Shown here in pieces: positions 25,101-33,331 of a stretch of 43,495 nt of DNA. The position numbers and the translations under genes were made by a program. How positions within the stretch are numbered: the first letter of the stretch is position 1; every line of letters begins with the position of its first letter. The notes beneath the pieces are model-generated. The model did no database searches. It was not told the DNA's origin and saw only the letters and a program-made list of their open reading frames with translations. The stretch comes from an uncultured Rhodospira sp. (GTDB taxonomy: Bacteria; Pseudomonadota; Alphaproteobacteria; Rhodospirillales; Rhodospirillaceae): positions 1-43,495 of the forward strand of contig NZ_CAKZOT010000118.1 of NCBI RefSeq assembly GCF_937138205.1, given 5' to 3'.

Positions 25101-25119
25101 ACCGTTGCGGACATCGTGA
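22117..25119 (+). CDS. PAS-PAS-PAS-PAS-GGDEF-EAL cyclic-di-GMP signalling protein
   Basis: The 1000-residue protein has no transmembrane segment or signal peptide. Four PAS regions lie at about 5-135, 145-280, 295-415 and 420-545. The first two are near-duplicates sharing IDATHRV/IDADHRV, GTRDQW and FYPxxRP. The diguanylate cyclase domain (about 550-710) keeps GGDEF at 621-625 and ASIGV. The phosphodiesterase domain (about 720-970) keeps EAL at 749-751, NISARHLQ, EITETAAI, DDFGTGYSSLTYLK, KIDKSFI and AEGVET. Both catalytic sites therefore look competent, and the net output probably depends on PAS sensing of redox, gas or a small ligand. Its stop is 3 bases from the convergent hupH stop, so they share no operon. 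Confidence 0.95.
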   Translation: MSLIESSLLRRLPIPAFVIDATHRVRHWNDACAALTGQPAEAMVGTRDQWKPFYPQARPLVADLVISGASDEHITSLFGDDWTRCRADGAIRVTAFCAALPGGGRWLLAMATPLLGDDGAILGAIQICLDVTERKRADTDRLSVQRLLTEIIQGNPVPTFVIDADHRVTHWNRACEVILGVPAESMIGTRDQWTAFYPEKRPVMADLILDQAKLSEYERYYGVYKPSAFIDGAYEAESFFPHFPGGGRWLFFTAAPLHGLDGEIIGAIETLQDTTERKRAEMAYAESQRQVAEEKYKTLFNEMVNALALSEVVVNEAGDPVDFRYLTVNPAFEQMTRLKASDIVGELFTQVNPPYIVSRLLNRMVRVATTGEPDSFEVDIPEIGRHFDIRAFRPAAGQLAVTFQDVTDRKQAEVRLQMLASVFENTQEGIVITDPHSTILEVNDSFVRITGYSREELIGDTPRILQSGQHGPEFYDAMWMALLEEGLWRGEIWNRRKNGELYPEHLTISAVLDKHGHPSHYVGVVVDITAIKRHEAELDRIAHYDSLTGLPNRVLLNDRLKLAIAKARREHTLLAVCFLDVDGFKPVNDTHGHGAGDHLLIELAERFQVELRGNDTVARLGGDEFIILLADLEDQTACIHTLQRILATVSRPFSISGQMVSVTASIGVTLYPTQAHDTDTLMRQADQAMYKSKQLGKNTYYFYDDDQDVVEIQHQKLIKRIRQALSDHELVLHYQPKVNMRTGQVVGAEALVRWHHPERGLLPPGDFLPAIEHNELIVALGDWVLQEALRQVRVWWDAGLDVSVSVNISARHLQAPNFANRLEELLRQSGCLNRECLEIEITETAAINDLKRITKLIESCRALGVHSALDDFGTGYSSLTYLKLLPVHTLKIDKSFILDMARDAEDHAIVSGVVGLAKAFDLTVIAEGVETTQHGLLLLGLGCDLAQGYGIAPPMPPERFLDWARHWVPEPAWTDAPVIHRGPTVGPDSLLNLDEPLRTS

Positions 25120-25122
25120 CGC

Positions 25123-25896
25123 CTACAGGTACGCGTCCCGCAGTGATGCCAGCCGTTCGGCCGAGTCCGCGAAGTCCTCGGTGGCGGCGCGGGCGGCGGC
25201 CGGCACGCCGCCGATCTCGATGGTGTCCAAAACGACGGTGTCCGAGGCGTTCAGGTAGCGCACCGTCCACACCCGGCGGAGGGCGGTGGCATCGATCTCG
25301 CAGGCGCCGTACTCCTGGCCGCGCAGGCCGAGCCCGCCCCGGCCGAGCGTCTGCCGCACATGCTCCCGATCGCAAGGCGACAGCGGCAGCAGGGTCAGGT
25401 TGATCACGTGGTTGGGCCGGTCCGGGGCGCCATGCGCGGCGTGCCAGGCGATTTCCGTCAGCACCGGCATCACCAGGGGCGAGGCGTCGGCCGGGACGGC
25501 GCACTCCAGGCTGGCGGCGTCCTTCGGTGCCGTGTACGCCGCGACGACGGTCGGGATGGCGGCGACCTCGATCCAGCGGGCCACGGTTTCGCCCGCCGCG
25601 TTCTGGCGGTGCAGGCGCCAGACCCCGGTGAGCACGGATTCCTGGACCGTCACGGTCGTCCCGTCCGGGCCGTCGAGCCGCCCGGCGATCTCCCCGCGCC
25701 CGAGAACCTGATCCAGCAGACGCAGTCCGTCCGGCGTGATGTCGTCCAGGGCGAACACTTGCGCGGGGGTCTCGGCGGTCTGGGTCCGCAGCGCCGCCAG
25801 CATGGCCTCGATCAGGGTCAGCGCCTCCGGGGCGCGGGCGGCCAGCGCCTCGGCCTCGATCAGCGCGGCGGCCGGGGAAAGGCGGTCTCGGGTCAT
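25123..25896 (-). CDS. hupH: Hydrogenase expression/maturation protein HupH (HyaF family)
   Basis: The 257-residue protein matches HupH/HyaF: FALDDITPDGLRLLDQVLGR, ESVLTGVWRL, ECAVPADASPLVMPVLTEI and the C-terminal GACEIDATALRRVWTVRYLN. HupH assists assembly of the small subunit of uptake hydrogenases, especially under oxygen stress in related systems, and acts in the cytoplasm. It is the last gene of the minus-strand hup operon, beginning 7 bases after the hupF stop. The hupG, hupI and hupJ genes that often sit around it are absent here. Confidence 0.88.
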   Translation of the reverse strand: MTRDRLSPAAALIEAEALAARAPEALTLIEAMLAALRTQTAETPAQVFALDDITPDGLRLLDQVLGRGEIAGRLDGPDGTTVTVQESVLTGVWRLHRQNAAGETVARWIEVAAIPTVVAAYTAPKDAASLECAVPADASPLVMPVLTEIAWHAAHGAPDRPNHVINLTLLPLSPCDREHVRQTLGRGGLGLRGQEYGACEIDATALRRVWTVRYLNASDTVVLDTIEIGGVPAAARAATEDFADSAERLASLRDAYL

Positions 25897-25903
25897 GGGT
25901 GTC

Positions 25904-26203
25904 TCACGGGTCCGGGCGCAGGTGTGGCGGCAATTCGGGCGCGCGCTCGATCAGGTCGGCGAACAGGTGGTCGACCGAGCCACCGGCCAGCGCCGTGTCG
26001 ATGGCGTCCAGCGCCCGGTCGATGGCGCGGGCCTCGTCCTCGGTCAGGACTTGGCGAGCGGTGTCCAGGTGCACCAGCACCCAGGCGCCCACCGGCGGCG
26101 GATCGATCAGCACCAGCGAAACCGTTCGGGCCTCGCCGCGCCCCTCGCAGCGCGCCGACAGGCCGTCCACCTCCAGAACCTGCATGGGAATGCCCAGGCA
26201 CAT
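25904..26203 (-). CDS. hupF: HupF/HypC-family hydrogenase maturation chaperone
   Basis: A 99-residue protein beginning MCLGIPMQV, the invariant HypC/HupF N-terminus whose Cys2 carries the Fe(CN)2CO precursor and contacts the large subunit. A beta-barrel-like core (TVSLVLIDPPPVGAWVLVHLD) and an acidic helical tail follow (VLTEDEARAIDRALDAID). At 99 residues and placed after hupD, it fits HupF rather than the shorter HypC. No hypD or hypE lies in this window, so the general chaperone HypC is presumably elsewhere. Confidence 0.9.
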   Translation of the reverse strand: MCLGIPMQVLEVDGLSARCEGRGEARTVSLVLIDPPPVGAWVLVHLDTARQVLTEDEARAIDRALDAIDTALAGGSVDHLFADLIERAPELPPHLRPDP

Positions 26204-26220
26204 GCCAGCGTCGCCCTTTC

Positions 26221-26826
26221 TCAGAACCCGGCGGCCGAACAGCCGTCCGTCCGTTCATAGGCGGCGCGGTCGAGGCCGTGGCGCAGCAGGCCGTCCTCGC
26301 CCGCCTCCAGCGGCACGGGCCGGGGCGTGGCGGTAATCCCCCACGCCGCCAGTTCCGCGACGGCCAGGGCGACGGCCTCGTCAAGGCACGCCGCCACCTC
26401 CGGCGTCAGCGGCCCGCCCCAGGTCTCCAGGTCGCCCGCCTGAACGCCGATCAGCGTCAGCCGGGTCGGGTAGCCGCCCAGCAGGTCGGCGGCCGACAGC
26501 ACCTCTTGGAAGCCGGTCTGGTGCAGGCTCATCTTCTTGGCGCCGGTGAAGCGGGGCACCTCGTCGCCGCGCACCACCATCAGGTCGCCCGGCGTCCGGC
26601 CATAGTCCACGGCGTCGAACACCAGCAGATTGTCGGCGGCCTGAACGTGCTGCACCAGGTACAAGCCCTGCGTCCCGCCGTCCATCACCTCGACCGTCTC
26701 CGGCAGGGCATGGCGGCGGTACAGCGCCTCGGCCGCGCGCACGCCGAACGCCTCGTCCGCCCACAGCAGGTTGCCGATGCCCAGGACCAGGGTGCGGCCG
26801 CCCGGATCGCCCGCGCCCTCAATCAT
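26221..26826 (-). CDS. hupD: Hydrogenase maturation protease HupD
   Basis: A 201-residue member of the HybD/HycI endopeptidase family, which cuts the C-terminal peptide from the nickel-loaded large subunit. The three nickel-sensing residues are visible: Glu in GNLLWADEAFG, Asp in VFDAVDYG and His in KMSLHQTGF. The ATG overlaps the hupC stop by 8 bases. Its substrate here is HupL, whose C-terminus ends with the expected cleavage site. Confidence 0.93.
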   Translation of the reverse strand: MIEGAGDPGGRTLVLGIGNLLWADEAFGVRAAEALYRRHALPETVEVMDGGTQGLYLVQHVQAADNLLVFDAVDYGRTPGDLMVVRGDEVPRFTGAKKMSLHQTGFQEVLSAADLLGGYPTRLTLIGVQAGDLETWGGPLTPEVAACLDEAVALAVAELAAWGITATPRPVPLEAGEDGLLRHGLDRAAYERTDGCSAAGF

Positions 26827-27562
26827 CCCGGTTGTCCTTGAACATGCGCTCGCCGGAAATCATGGTCGAGATCATCGACTGGCGCGACATGATGTCCTCG
26901 CGCACGGCGGCGTAGATGTGGAGGATGATGTAGCAGACGAACGCCCACATCCCCAGGTGGTGCCACGTATGCACCGACTGGCTGTTGGGGAAGATGTCGA
27001 ACACCCAGCCGAACAGCGCGTACTGCCAGCTATCCAGGCCGGCGCCCTCGGCATAGAGCGCGAAGCCGGTGATGATCATGAAGAACATGCCCAGCGTGAA
27101 CACAATGAACATCACGAACTGGGCCAATGGGTTGTGGCCGACGTACTTCTTCGGCCAGCGGCGGTAGAAGAAGTACCAGCTCGCCTCCCACACCACGCCG
27201 TCCCAGTAGTCCTTGCGCCAGAACGGAAACGTGAACAACTGGCGGCTATGGTGGTTGCCGACGAAGGCCCAGTAGATGCGCACCAGCCAGCCGATGGCCA
27301 GCACGTACCCGGCCGTGAAGTGGATGAAGCGGATGTAGCCCATCACGTACCAGTCGCTGGCCTCGCCGCCAACGCTCGGCAGGGGGCTGGCGATCAGATA
27401 GCCGGTCACCGCCAGGGTGGTGATGGCCAAGGCGGTGACCCAGTGCCAGACGCGCACGGGGCCTTCGTAGACGCGGATGGAGGTGCGCTCGGTCGAGGCC
27501 GAGGCGTCCTCGGCGGTGGCGTCCGCCGCGTGGACATCGCTTCCGGGGGGAGGAGGGGTCAT
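26819..27562 (-). CDS. hupC: Ni/Fe-hydrogenase b-type cytochrome subunit
   Basis: A 247-residue integral membrane di-haem cytochrome b. It anchors the hydrogenase and passes electrons from H2 to the quinone pool. Four hydrophobic helices are evident; His residues in VRVWHWVTALAI, RFIHFTAGYVLAI and HTWHHLGMWAFVCYIILHIY fit the haem ligands. A 30-residue acidic and Ala-rich N-terminal extension precedes the family homology. ATG 27562 is favoured by GGAG 8 bases upstream; a GTG at 27571 is possible. It lies between hupL and hupD, the normal order. Confidence 0.94.
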   Translation of the reverse strand: MTPPPPGSDVHAADATAEDASASTERTSIRVYEGPVRVWHWVTALAITTLAVTGYLIASPLPSVGGEASDWYVMGYIRFIHFTAGYVLAIGWLVRIYWAFVGNHHSRQLFTFPFWRKDYWDGVVWEASWYFFYRRWPKKYVGHNPLAQFVMFIVFTLGMFFMIITGFALYAEGAGLDSWQYALFGWVFDIFPNSQSVHTWHHLGMWAFVCYIILHIYAAVREDIMSRQSMISTMISGERMFKDNRDD

Positions 27563-27619
27563 GGTGGTCACTCCGTCATATCGGGGCCGTTGCGGCGAGA
27601 GACGATCGTCGCGCGCCGC

Positions 27620-29416
27620 TCAGCGCACCACGACGGCGCTCTTTTCCTGGCCGTCCGGGCTCATGACGTGGGTCGAGCACGCCAGGCATGGATCGAAGGA
27701 GTGGATCGTCCGCAGAATCTCCAGCGGCTTTTCCGGATCGTGCAGCGGGGTGTCCAGCAGCGCCGCCTCGTAGGCCCCGATGTTGCCGGCCGGATCACGC
27801 GGCGAGCCGTTCCAGGTGGTCGGCACCACGCACTGGTAGCTCTTGATCTTGCCGGCCTCGATCTCCACCCAGTGACCCAGGGCGCCGCGCGGGGCCTCGG
27901 TAAACCCGGCGCCGCGCGAGCTGTGCGCCCACTGCCGGGGCTCCCACTTGTCGGTGTTGGCGGTGCTCAGGTCGCCGGCCTTCAGGTTGGCCATCAGGGC
28001 GTCGAAGCTTTCCTTCAGGCGGTGCGCCGCCCATTGGCATTCCAGCCCGCGCGCCGCCGTGCGGCCCAGGGTGGAGAACAGGGCGGTGATGGGCACATCC
28101 AGCTTGCGCAGGGTGGCGTCCACCGGCTCCTTGAAGTCCGGCCGGCCCATGGCGTAGCCGATGACGAAGCGGGCCAGCGGTCCTACCTCCATTGCGTGGC
28201 CGCGCCAGCGCGGCGCCTTCAGGTAGGAGTACTTGGCGGCCTCGTCCAGCGCCTCGATGCGGGTCGACGGATCGCCCTTGGTGTTCGGCCCCAGCACGAA
28301 GTTGGGGTCGGTCACACCGTCGAACGGGTGCAGGCCCTGGCTCTCGTCGTCGTACGTGTACCAGGAGTGGGACACGAACTCCTGGATCTGCTCGGGGTCC
28401 TTCAGGTCCACCTCGTGCACCGTCGACAGGTCGCCGCCGATGATGGCGCCGCGCGGCAACATCAGGCTGTCGTTGGTGTGAGTGTTGGCCAGCGCCGGCA
28501 TGTCGCCATAGGACAGCAGGTTGGTGGACGACAGCCCGCCGCCGTGCATCCAGTCCTTGTAGAACGAGGCGATGGCCAGCAGGTCCGGGATATAAACCTG
28601 TTCGATGAAGGCCAGCGACTGGTCGATGATGGAGCTGACCATATTCAGCCGCTCCATGTTGACCGCGCCGACCGATCCGGTGCCGTCCAGGTTGATGGCG
28701 CACGGCACGCCGCCCACCAGCCAGTTGGGGTGCGGGTTCTTGCCGCCGAAGATGGTGTGGATCTTGACGATCTCCTTCTGGAAGTCGAGCGCCTCCAGAT
28801 AGTGCGCCACGGCCATCAGGTTGGCTTCGGGCGGCAGACGGTAGGCCGGATGCCCCCAGTAGGCGTTGCGGAACGGTCCGAGTTGGCCGGACTCGACGAA
28901 CCGCTTCAGGCGGGTCTGCACGTCGCGGAAGTAGCCGGGCGAGGACATCGGCCAGCTTGAGATCGACTGCGCCAGCGACGAGGTGGCCTTGGGGTCGGCG
29001 TTCAAGGCGGAAACCACGTCCACCCAGTCCAGGGCGTGCAGGTGATAGAAGTGAACCAGATGGTCCTGCACATACAGCGTCTGCTGCATGATGTTGCGGA
29101 TATGGTTGGCGTTCTTGGGGATCTCGATGCCCAGCGAGTCCTCGACCGCGCGCACCGAGGTCAGCGCGTGGGTGCCGGTGCACACCCCGCAGATGCGCTG
29201 GGTGAAGGCCCAGGCGTCGCGCGGGTCGCGGCCCTTGAGGATCAGTTCCAGGCCGCGCCACATGGTGCCGGTGGAGACCGCGTTGCGGATCACGTTGTCG
29301 TCGTCGACATTCACTTCCAGGCGCAGGTGACCCTCGATGCGGGTCACCGGATCGACCACCACGCGGCGGCCGGAGTTGTCCAGGGAAAAGCCGTTGGGCG
29401 TGCTCATCGTCGTCAT
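27620..29416 (-). CDS. hupL: Uptake [NiFe]-hydrogenase large subunit
   Basis: A 598-residue large subunit. The N-terminal Ni-binding motif is [10 protein letters not shown] (Cys76, Cys79) and the C-terminal one is DPCLACSTH (Cys577, Cys580, His583). HupD is expected to cut after His583 and release the last 15 residues. [12 protein letters not shown] and the lengths place it in the membrane-bound, respiratory H2-uptake group 1. It oxidises H2 on the periplasmic side as a heterodimer with HupS. ATG 29416 is preceded by GGAAGGA; the gene follows hupS by 32 bases. Confidence 0.97.
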   Translation of the reverse strand: MTTMSTPNGFSLDNSGRRVVVDPVTRIEGHLRLEVNVDDDNVIRNAVSTGTMWRGLELILKGRDPRDAWAFTQRICGVCTGTHALTSVRAVEDSLGIEIPKNANHIRNIMQQTLYVQDHLVHFYHLHALDWVDVVSALNADPKATSSLAQSISSWPMSSPGYFRDVQTRLKRFVESGQLGPFRNAYWGHPAYRLPPEANLMAVAHYLEALDFQKEIVKIHTIFGGKNPHPNWLVGGVPCAINLDGTGSVGAVNMERLNMVSSIIDQSLAFIEQVYIPDLLAIASFYKDWMHGGGLSSTNLLSYGDMPALANTHTNDSLMLPRGAIIGGDLSTVHEVDLKDPEQIQEFVSHSWYTYDDESQGLHPFDGVTDPNFVLGPNTKGDPSTRIEALDEAAKYSYLKAPRWRGHAMEVGPLARFVIGYAMGRPDFKEPVDATLRKLDVPITALFSTLGRTAARGLECQWAAHRLKESFDALMANLKAGDLSTANTDKWEPRQWAHSSRGAGFTEAPRGALGHWVEIEAGKIKSYQCVVPTTWNGSPRDPAGNIGAYEAALLDTPLHDPEKPLEILRTIHSFDPCLACSTHVMSPDGQEKSAVVVR

Positions 29417-29448
29417 CAGTCAGGTATCCTTCCTTCCATTCCCTGGAC

Positions 29449-30564
29449 TCAGCCGTTGGTCTTGTCGGCCTGGGCCTGCCGTTCGTTCTTCATGTCGCGT
29501 TTGTCGGCGGCGTGCTTGACCACGCTGGCGGCCGCGTGGGCCACAACGGCGCCGCCCGCCACGGCGGCCACGGTGCCGCCGATGGCGTCGGCGTTGCCCT
29601 CGATCGGGAAGGGCTGCACCGTCGACAGGCGCGAATAGAACGGTCCGTTGTCCCAGAAGTCCTTTTCGGAACAGCCGATGCAGCCGTGTCCGGACTGGAT
29701 GGGGAAGGACACGCCCTCGTTCCAGCGCACGGTGGAACAGGCGTTGTAGGTGGTCGGGCCCTTGCAGCCGACCTTGTAGAGGCAATAGCCCTTGCGCGCG
29801 CCCTCGTCGTCCCACTCTTCCACGAACTGGCCGGCGTCGAAGTGCGGCCGGCGGTAGCACTTGTCGTGGATGCGCTGGGAATAGAACATCTTCGGCCGGC
29901 CGTGGCGGTCCAGCTCCGGCAGGCGCTCGAAGGTGAGGATGTAGGTGACCACGGCGGTCATCACCTCGGCGATGGGCGGGCAGCCCGGCACCTTGATGAC
30001 CGGCTTGTCGGTGACGACCTTGTCGACCGGCGTGGCCTGGGTGGGGTTGGGCTTGGCCGCCTGGACGCAGCCCCACGAGGCGCAGGAGCCCCAGGCGATC
30101 ACCGCCTGCGAGTCGGACGCCATCTCCTTCAGGCGGTCGACGAACGGCCGGCCGCCGGGCAGGCAGTGGATGCCGCCGTCCTTGAGCGGCGGATTGCCCT
30201 CGACGGCCAGGATGTAGTTGCCCTTATGGGTCTGGCGGATCTCGTCGAGGATTTCTTCCGCCTGGTGACCGGCGGCGGCCATGATGGTGTCGTCGTAGTC
30301 CAGCGAGATCATCGACAGCACCACATCCTTCACCAGCGGATGCGCCGAGCGGATGAAGCTTTCGGTGCAGCAGGTGCATTCCAGGCCGTGCAGCCAGATC
30401 ACGGGAATGCGCGGCTTGGTCTCCATGGCCTGGGCGATGCGCGGCGCGAAGGCCGGCCCCAGGCCCAGCGACGTGGCGGTCAGGCCGCAGAAGGCCAGGA
30501 AGCTGCGCCGTGAAATGCCGTGGCGGCGGATCACGTCATAGAACGTTTCGGAACCGGTCGACAT
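29449..30564 (-). CDS. hupS: Uptake [NiFe]-hydrogenase small subunit
   Basis: The 371-residue precursor has a twin-arginine signal ([11 protein letters not shown], Arg19-Arg20), which exports the folded HupSL dimer. Cluster-binding Cys residues are seen in LECTCCTES (proximal), [36 protein letters not shown] and GHGCIGCSE. No extra Cys ligands of the O2-tolerant type are obvious at the proximal site (ECTCCTE), but this needs alignment. A hydrophobic C-terminal helix ([20 protein letters not shown]) is the membrane anchor contacting HupC. ATG 30564, with GGGGGAA upstream, was preferred over an open frame running back to 30672. Confidence 0.96.
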   Translation of the reverse strand: MSTGSETFYDVIRRHGISRRSFLAFCGLTATSLGLGPAFAPRIAQAMETKPRIPVIWLHGLECTCCTESFIRSAHPLVKDVVLSMISLDYDDTIMAAAGHQAEEILDEIRQTHKGNYILAVEGNPPLKDGGIHCLPGGRPFVDRLKEMASDSQAVIAWGSCASWGCVQAAKPNPTQATPVDKVVTDKPVIKVPGCPPIAEVMTAVVTYILTFERLPELDRHGRPKMFYSQRIHDKCYRRPHFDAGQFVEEWDDEGARKGYCLYKVGCKGPTTYNACSTVRWNEGVSFPIQSGHGCIGCSEKDFWDNGPFYSRLSTVQPFPIEGNADAIGGTVAAVAGGAVVAHAAASVVKHAADKRDMKNERQAQADKTNG

Positions 30565-30773
30565 GGTGTTTCCCCCTGGAGAAGCGTCTTGTTCTGCTTG
30601 CGCCGCGCGGGGCGGCGAAGAAGCCTGAACCGGGGCGGTGCGGGCGGCCGGTGCCACACGAGGCGGCGTCACATGCGCGCGGAACGTTGGTCAACACCCT
30701 GGAACAGAAGCCCGTTTTCGAATGCGGGACAGCCCCCAACACCAGTGCCGCCGTCCCCGCTTTCGGATTCGCA

Positions 30774-30787
30774 TTGACAATTCTCAA
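30774..30787. promoter_or_regulatory. FNR/FixK/FnrL-type box between hupS and hupK
   Basis: TTGACAATTCTCAA is a perfect TTGA-N6-TCAA dyad, the half-site arrangement of FNR-family regulators. It lies in the 340-bp divergent gap, 210 bp upstream of hupS and 118 bp upstream of hupK, within a patch poorer in GC than its surroundings. It could control either operon and would explain induction at low oxygen. Confidence 0.55.
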
Positions 30788-30904
30788 TCCAGAAGAGAAA
30801 ACCATATTTCGCGTCGGGTCTGCAAGCGGTTTGATTCTTTCTTGCAAGACTCGGGGCGGGGCGGCGGCGCCATGCTGCACGTGCGAAACGCCTGTGGAGG
30901 CAAC

Positions 30905-32128
30905 ATGGATCACGACCCGGGGTCACAGGCGCGCGCGGGCAGGGCGGGACAGGACCGCCTGTCGATCGCCCTGACCGTCGACCAGGGCCGGGTCGCGCAT
31001 GTCGCCCTGGACTCGACGCGGCGACTCGATGCGGTCCGGGCGCTGGTGGGGCAGCCCATTGGGGTAGCGGTGGGCCTGATCGGCAGGGTGTTCACGCTGT
31101 GCGCCAAGGCCCAGACGGTGGCGGCGGTCCAGGCGGCGGAGGCGGCCACGGGCCAAGCGGTCTCCGGCGCGACGGCGGCGGCGCGCCGGGCGCAGGTGCT
31201 GTGCGAGGCGGTCGAGCAGAGTGTGCTGCGCATGGCGCTGGACTGGCCGGCCGTGGCGGGGACGGCGCCGGATATCGCGGCGGTGCGCCATCTGCGGCGC
31301 GGGCTGGAGGCGGTTCGGGGGGCGGCGGCGGTGCCGGGCTGGAACCAGATCAGCGGCGTTGCCGAAGGCAGCGTATGGCCGCCGCCGGATCTGGCCGAGG
31401 CGCTGGAGCCGGTCACTCTCGGCATCCGGGCCGTTGTGTTCGGCGACGCGCCGGTCCCGGAGACCAGGGCCTCTCTAGCGCGGCTGGCCGACTCTCCTGG
31501 CGCGGCCGTGGCCGGCGCCCTGGCCCTTGCCCTGGACGTCACGCCGGACGGGGCGCCGGGTGAACCCGTGGCGCCGTTGCGCGGCTGGACCCTGGCGGAG
31601 ATCGCGCGGCGGCTCAGCGGGCCGGGCGCCGCGGCCTTCGCCGCCCGCCCGGACTGGCACGGGGCGCCGGCGGAAACGGGGGCATTGGCCCATTTCATCG
31701 GCCACCCGTTGGTGCGAGGATTGCTGGACGACGGTGCCGGGCTGGCCGCCCGACTGGCCGCGCGGCTGCTGGACCTGGACCGGATGCTGGCCGAACTGGC
31801 GGACCTTGCCCAAGGCCCGGGCGCGGCCGACCCAACGGTGTTCGCCGACGGGCCGGGCTGTGGCCTGTCGGCGGTGGAGACGGCGCGGGGCCTGCTGGTG
31901 CATCGGGTGGTGGTCGCCGGCGGGCGTGTCGCCGACTGGCGCATCGTCGCGCCGACCGAGTGGACCTTCCACCCGGACGGTGCCCTGGCCCGCGCGCCGC
32001 TCGGCTGGCCGACCGGCGACCGGGCGGTGCTGACCCGGCGCGTGCAGCTTCTGGTCGCGGCCATGGACCCGTGCGTGGGCCATGACGTGACGATCCGCGA
32101 GACCGCCCCCGAGGTCGCTCATGCATGA
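30905..32128 (+). CDS. hupK: HupK-like hydrogenase assembly protein
   Basis: The 407-residue protein resembles a degenerate hydrogenase large subunit. LSIALTVDQGRVAHV corresponds to the large-subunit N-terminus, RVFTLCAKAQTVAAVQAAEA replaces the RxCGxC motif with a single Cys, and the C-terminus MDPCVGHDVTI keeps one Cys of the DPCxxC motif. These features define HupK/HoxV, thought to act as a scaffold for the Fe(CN)2CO unit before transfer to HupL. The middle is extremely Ala-rich and variable. It heads the plus-strand operon and overlaps hypA by 8 bases. Confidence 0.8.
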   Translation: MDHDPGSQARAGRAGQDRLSIALTVDQGRVAHVALDSTRRLDAVRALVGQPIGVAVGLIGRVFTLCAKAQTVAAVQAAEAATGQAVSGATAAARRAQVLCEAVEQSVLRMALDWPAVAGTAPDIAAVRHLRRGLEAVRGAAAVPGWNQISGVAEGSVWPPPDLAEALEPVTLGIRAVVFGDAPVPETRASLARLADSPGAAVAGALALALDVTPDGAPGEPVAPLRGWTLAEIARRLSGPGAAAFAARPDWHGAPAETGALAHFIGHPLVRGLLDDGAGLAARLAARLLDLDRMLAELADLAQGPGAADPTVFADGPGCGLSAVETARGLLVHRVVVAGGRVADWRIVAPTEWTFHPDGALARAPLGWPTGDRAVLTRRVQLLVAAMDPCVGHDVTIRETAPEVAHA

Positions 32129-32462
32129 AATGGCCCTGACCGAGAGCATCCGGCGGATCCTGGAGGGCGAGGCCGAACGCCACGGCTTTTCGGCGGTGCG
32201 GGTGGTGCGGCTGGAACTGGGGGCCTTGTCACACGCTGACCCGGAGGCCCTGCGCTTCTGCTTCGACGCCGTCATGCGCGGATCGCTGGCCGAGGGGGCG
32301 CGGCTGGAGATCGAACGCCCGCCCGGCACCGGCTGGTGCATGGTCTGCGCGCGGGAGATCGCGGTGGGGCAACGGTTCGACCCGTGCCCCTATTGCGGCG
32401 GTCACCAGATTCAGGTGACGGCCGGCGACGACATGCGAGTCCTGGACCTGGAGGTGGTGTGA
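32121..32462 (+). CDS. hypA: Hydrogenase nickel incorporation protein HypA
   Basis: A 113-residue protein starting [10 protein letters not shown], where His2 and the N-terminal amine bind nickel. The zinc-finger pair is CMVCAREI and CPYCGG. It delivers nickel to the large subunit together with HypB. It overlaps hupK by 8 bases and hypB by 3 bases, so translation is tightly coupled. Confidence 0.95.
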   Translation: MHEMALTESIRRILEGEAERHGFSAVRVVRLELGALSHADPEALRFCFDAVMRGSLAEGARLEIERPPGTGWCMVCAREIAVGQRFDPCPYCGGHQIQVTAGDDMRVLDLEVV

Positions 32463-33307
32463 TGTGCGGCATATGCGGATGCGGGCAGGCGACGGTGGAC
32501 GGGCGCCCCGGACAGGGCGCGGTCCCTCACCACCATCACCATCATGACCATGCCCATGACCACCACCATCATCATGATCATCATCACCATCACGACAGCG
32601 GGGCCGAGGCGGCGCGGGTGGTCAAGGTCGAGCAAGCCTTGCTGGCCGAGAACGACCGCCTCGCCGCCGCCAACCGGGCGTGGTTCGCCCGGCGCGACGC
32701 GCTGGTGCTGAACCTCGTGTCCTCGCCCGGCTCGGGGAAGACCACCCTGCTCGTGCGCACCATCGACGCGTTGAAGGGCACGCTTCCCATGGCGGTGATC
32801 GAGGGCGATCAGCAGACCGACCTGGACGCCGACCGCATCCGTGCAACCGGGGCACCGGCGGTGCAGGTCAACACCGGCAAGGGCTGCCACCTCGACGCCG
32901 CCATGGTGGCGCGCGCGGCCGCGTCGCTGGATCCGGCCGACGGGACGCTGCTGTTCATCGAGAACGTCGGCAACCTGGTTTGCCCGGCCGCCTTCGACCT
33001 GGGCGAGGCGCACAAGGTGGTCATCCTGTCGGTCACCGAGGGCGAGGACAAGCCGTTGAAGTACCCCGACATGTTCCACGCCGCCGACTTGATGATCCTG
33101 AACAAGTTCGACCTGCTGCCGCATGTGGCATTCGACGTCGACCGCTGCGTCGACTATGCGCGGCGGATCAATCCCGGTCTGTCGGTGCTGCCCGTGTCGG
33201 CCACCAGCGGCCAGGGACTGGAGGCGTGGTACCTGTGGATCCTGGCGCGGCGCTCTGCCCGGGCGCGCACCGAGGCGATGGCCGGGGATATGGCGGCACC
33301 GGCGTGA
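32462..33307 (+). CDS. hypB: HypB, GTPase for nickel insertion, with His-rich domain
   Basis: The 281-residue protein starts MCGICGCG, the high-affinity nickel-binding CxxCGC motif. Residues 23-45 hold 18 His interleaved with Asp, a nickel-storage domain of the rhizobial type. The SIMIBI GTPase domain follows: P-loop SSPGSGKTT (87-95), [30 protein letters not shown] (switch and metal site) and NKFDLLPHV for guanine recognition. ATG 32462 overlaps the hypA stop. It supplies nickel and energy for cofactor loading into HupL. Confidence 0.96.
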   Translation: MCGICGCGQATVDGRPGQGAVPHHHHHHDHAHDHHHHHDHHHHHDSGAEAARVVKVEQALLAENDRLAAANRAWFARRDALVLNLVSSPGSGKTTLLVRTIDALKGTLPMAVIEGDQQTDLDADRIRATGAPAVQVNTGKGCHLDAAMVARAAASLDPADGTLLFIENVGNLVCPAAFDLGEAHKVVILSVTEGEDKPLKYPDMFHAADLMILNKFDLLPHVAFDVDRCVDYARRINPGLSVLPVSATSGQGLEAWYLWILARRSARARTEAMAGDMAAPA

Positions 33308-33331
33308 TGCGTTTGTCGAAGGGTACGGACC

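Noticed and set aside
30565-30904. Sigma-54 (-24/-12) promoter for hupS
   Set aside because: No TGGCAC-N5-TTGCA-like pair with correct spacing was found in this gap on the hupS strand.
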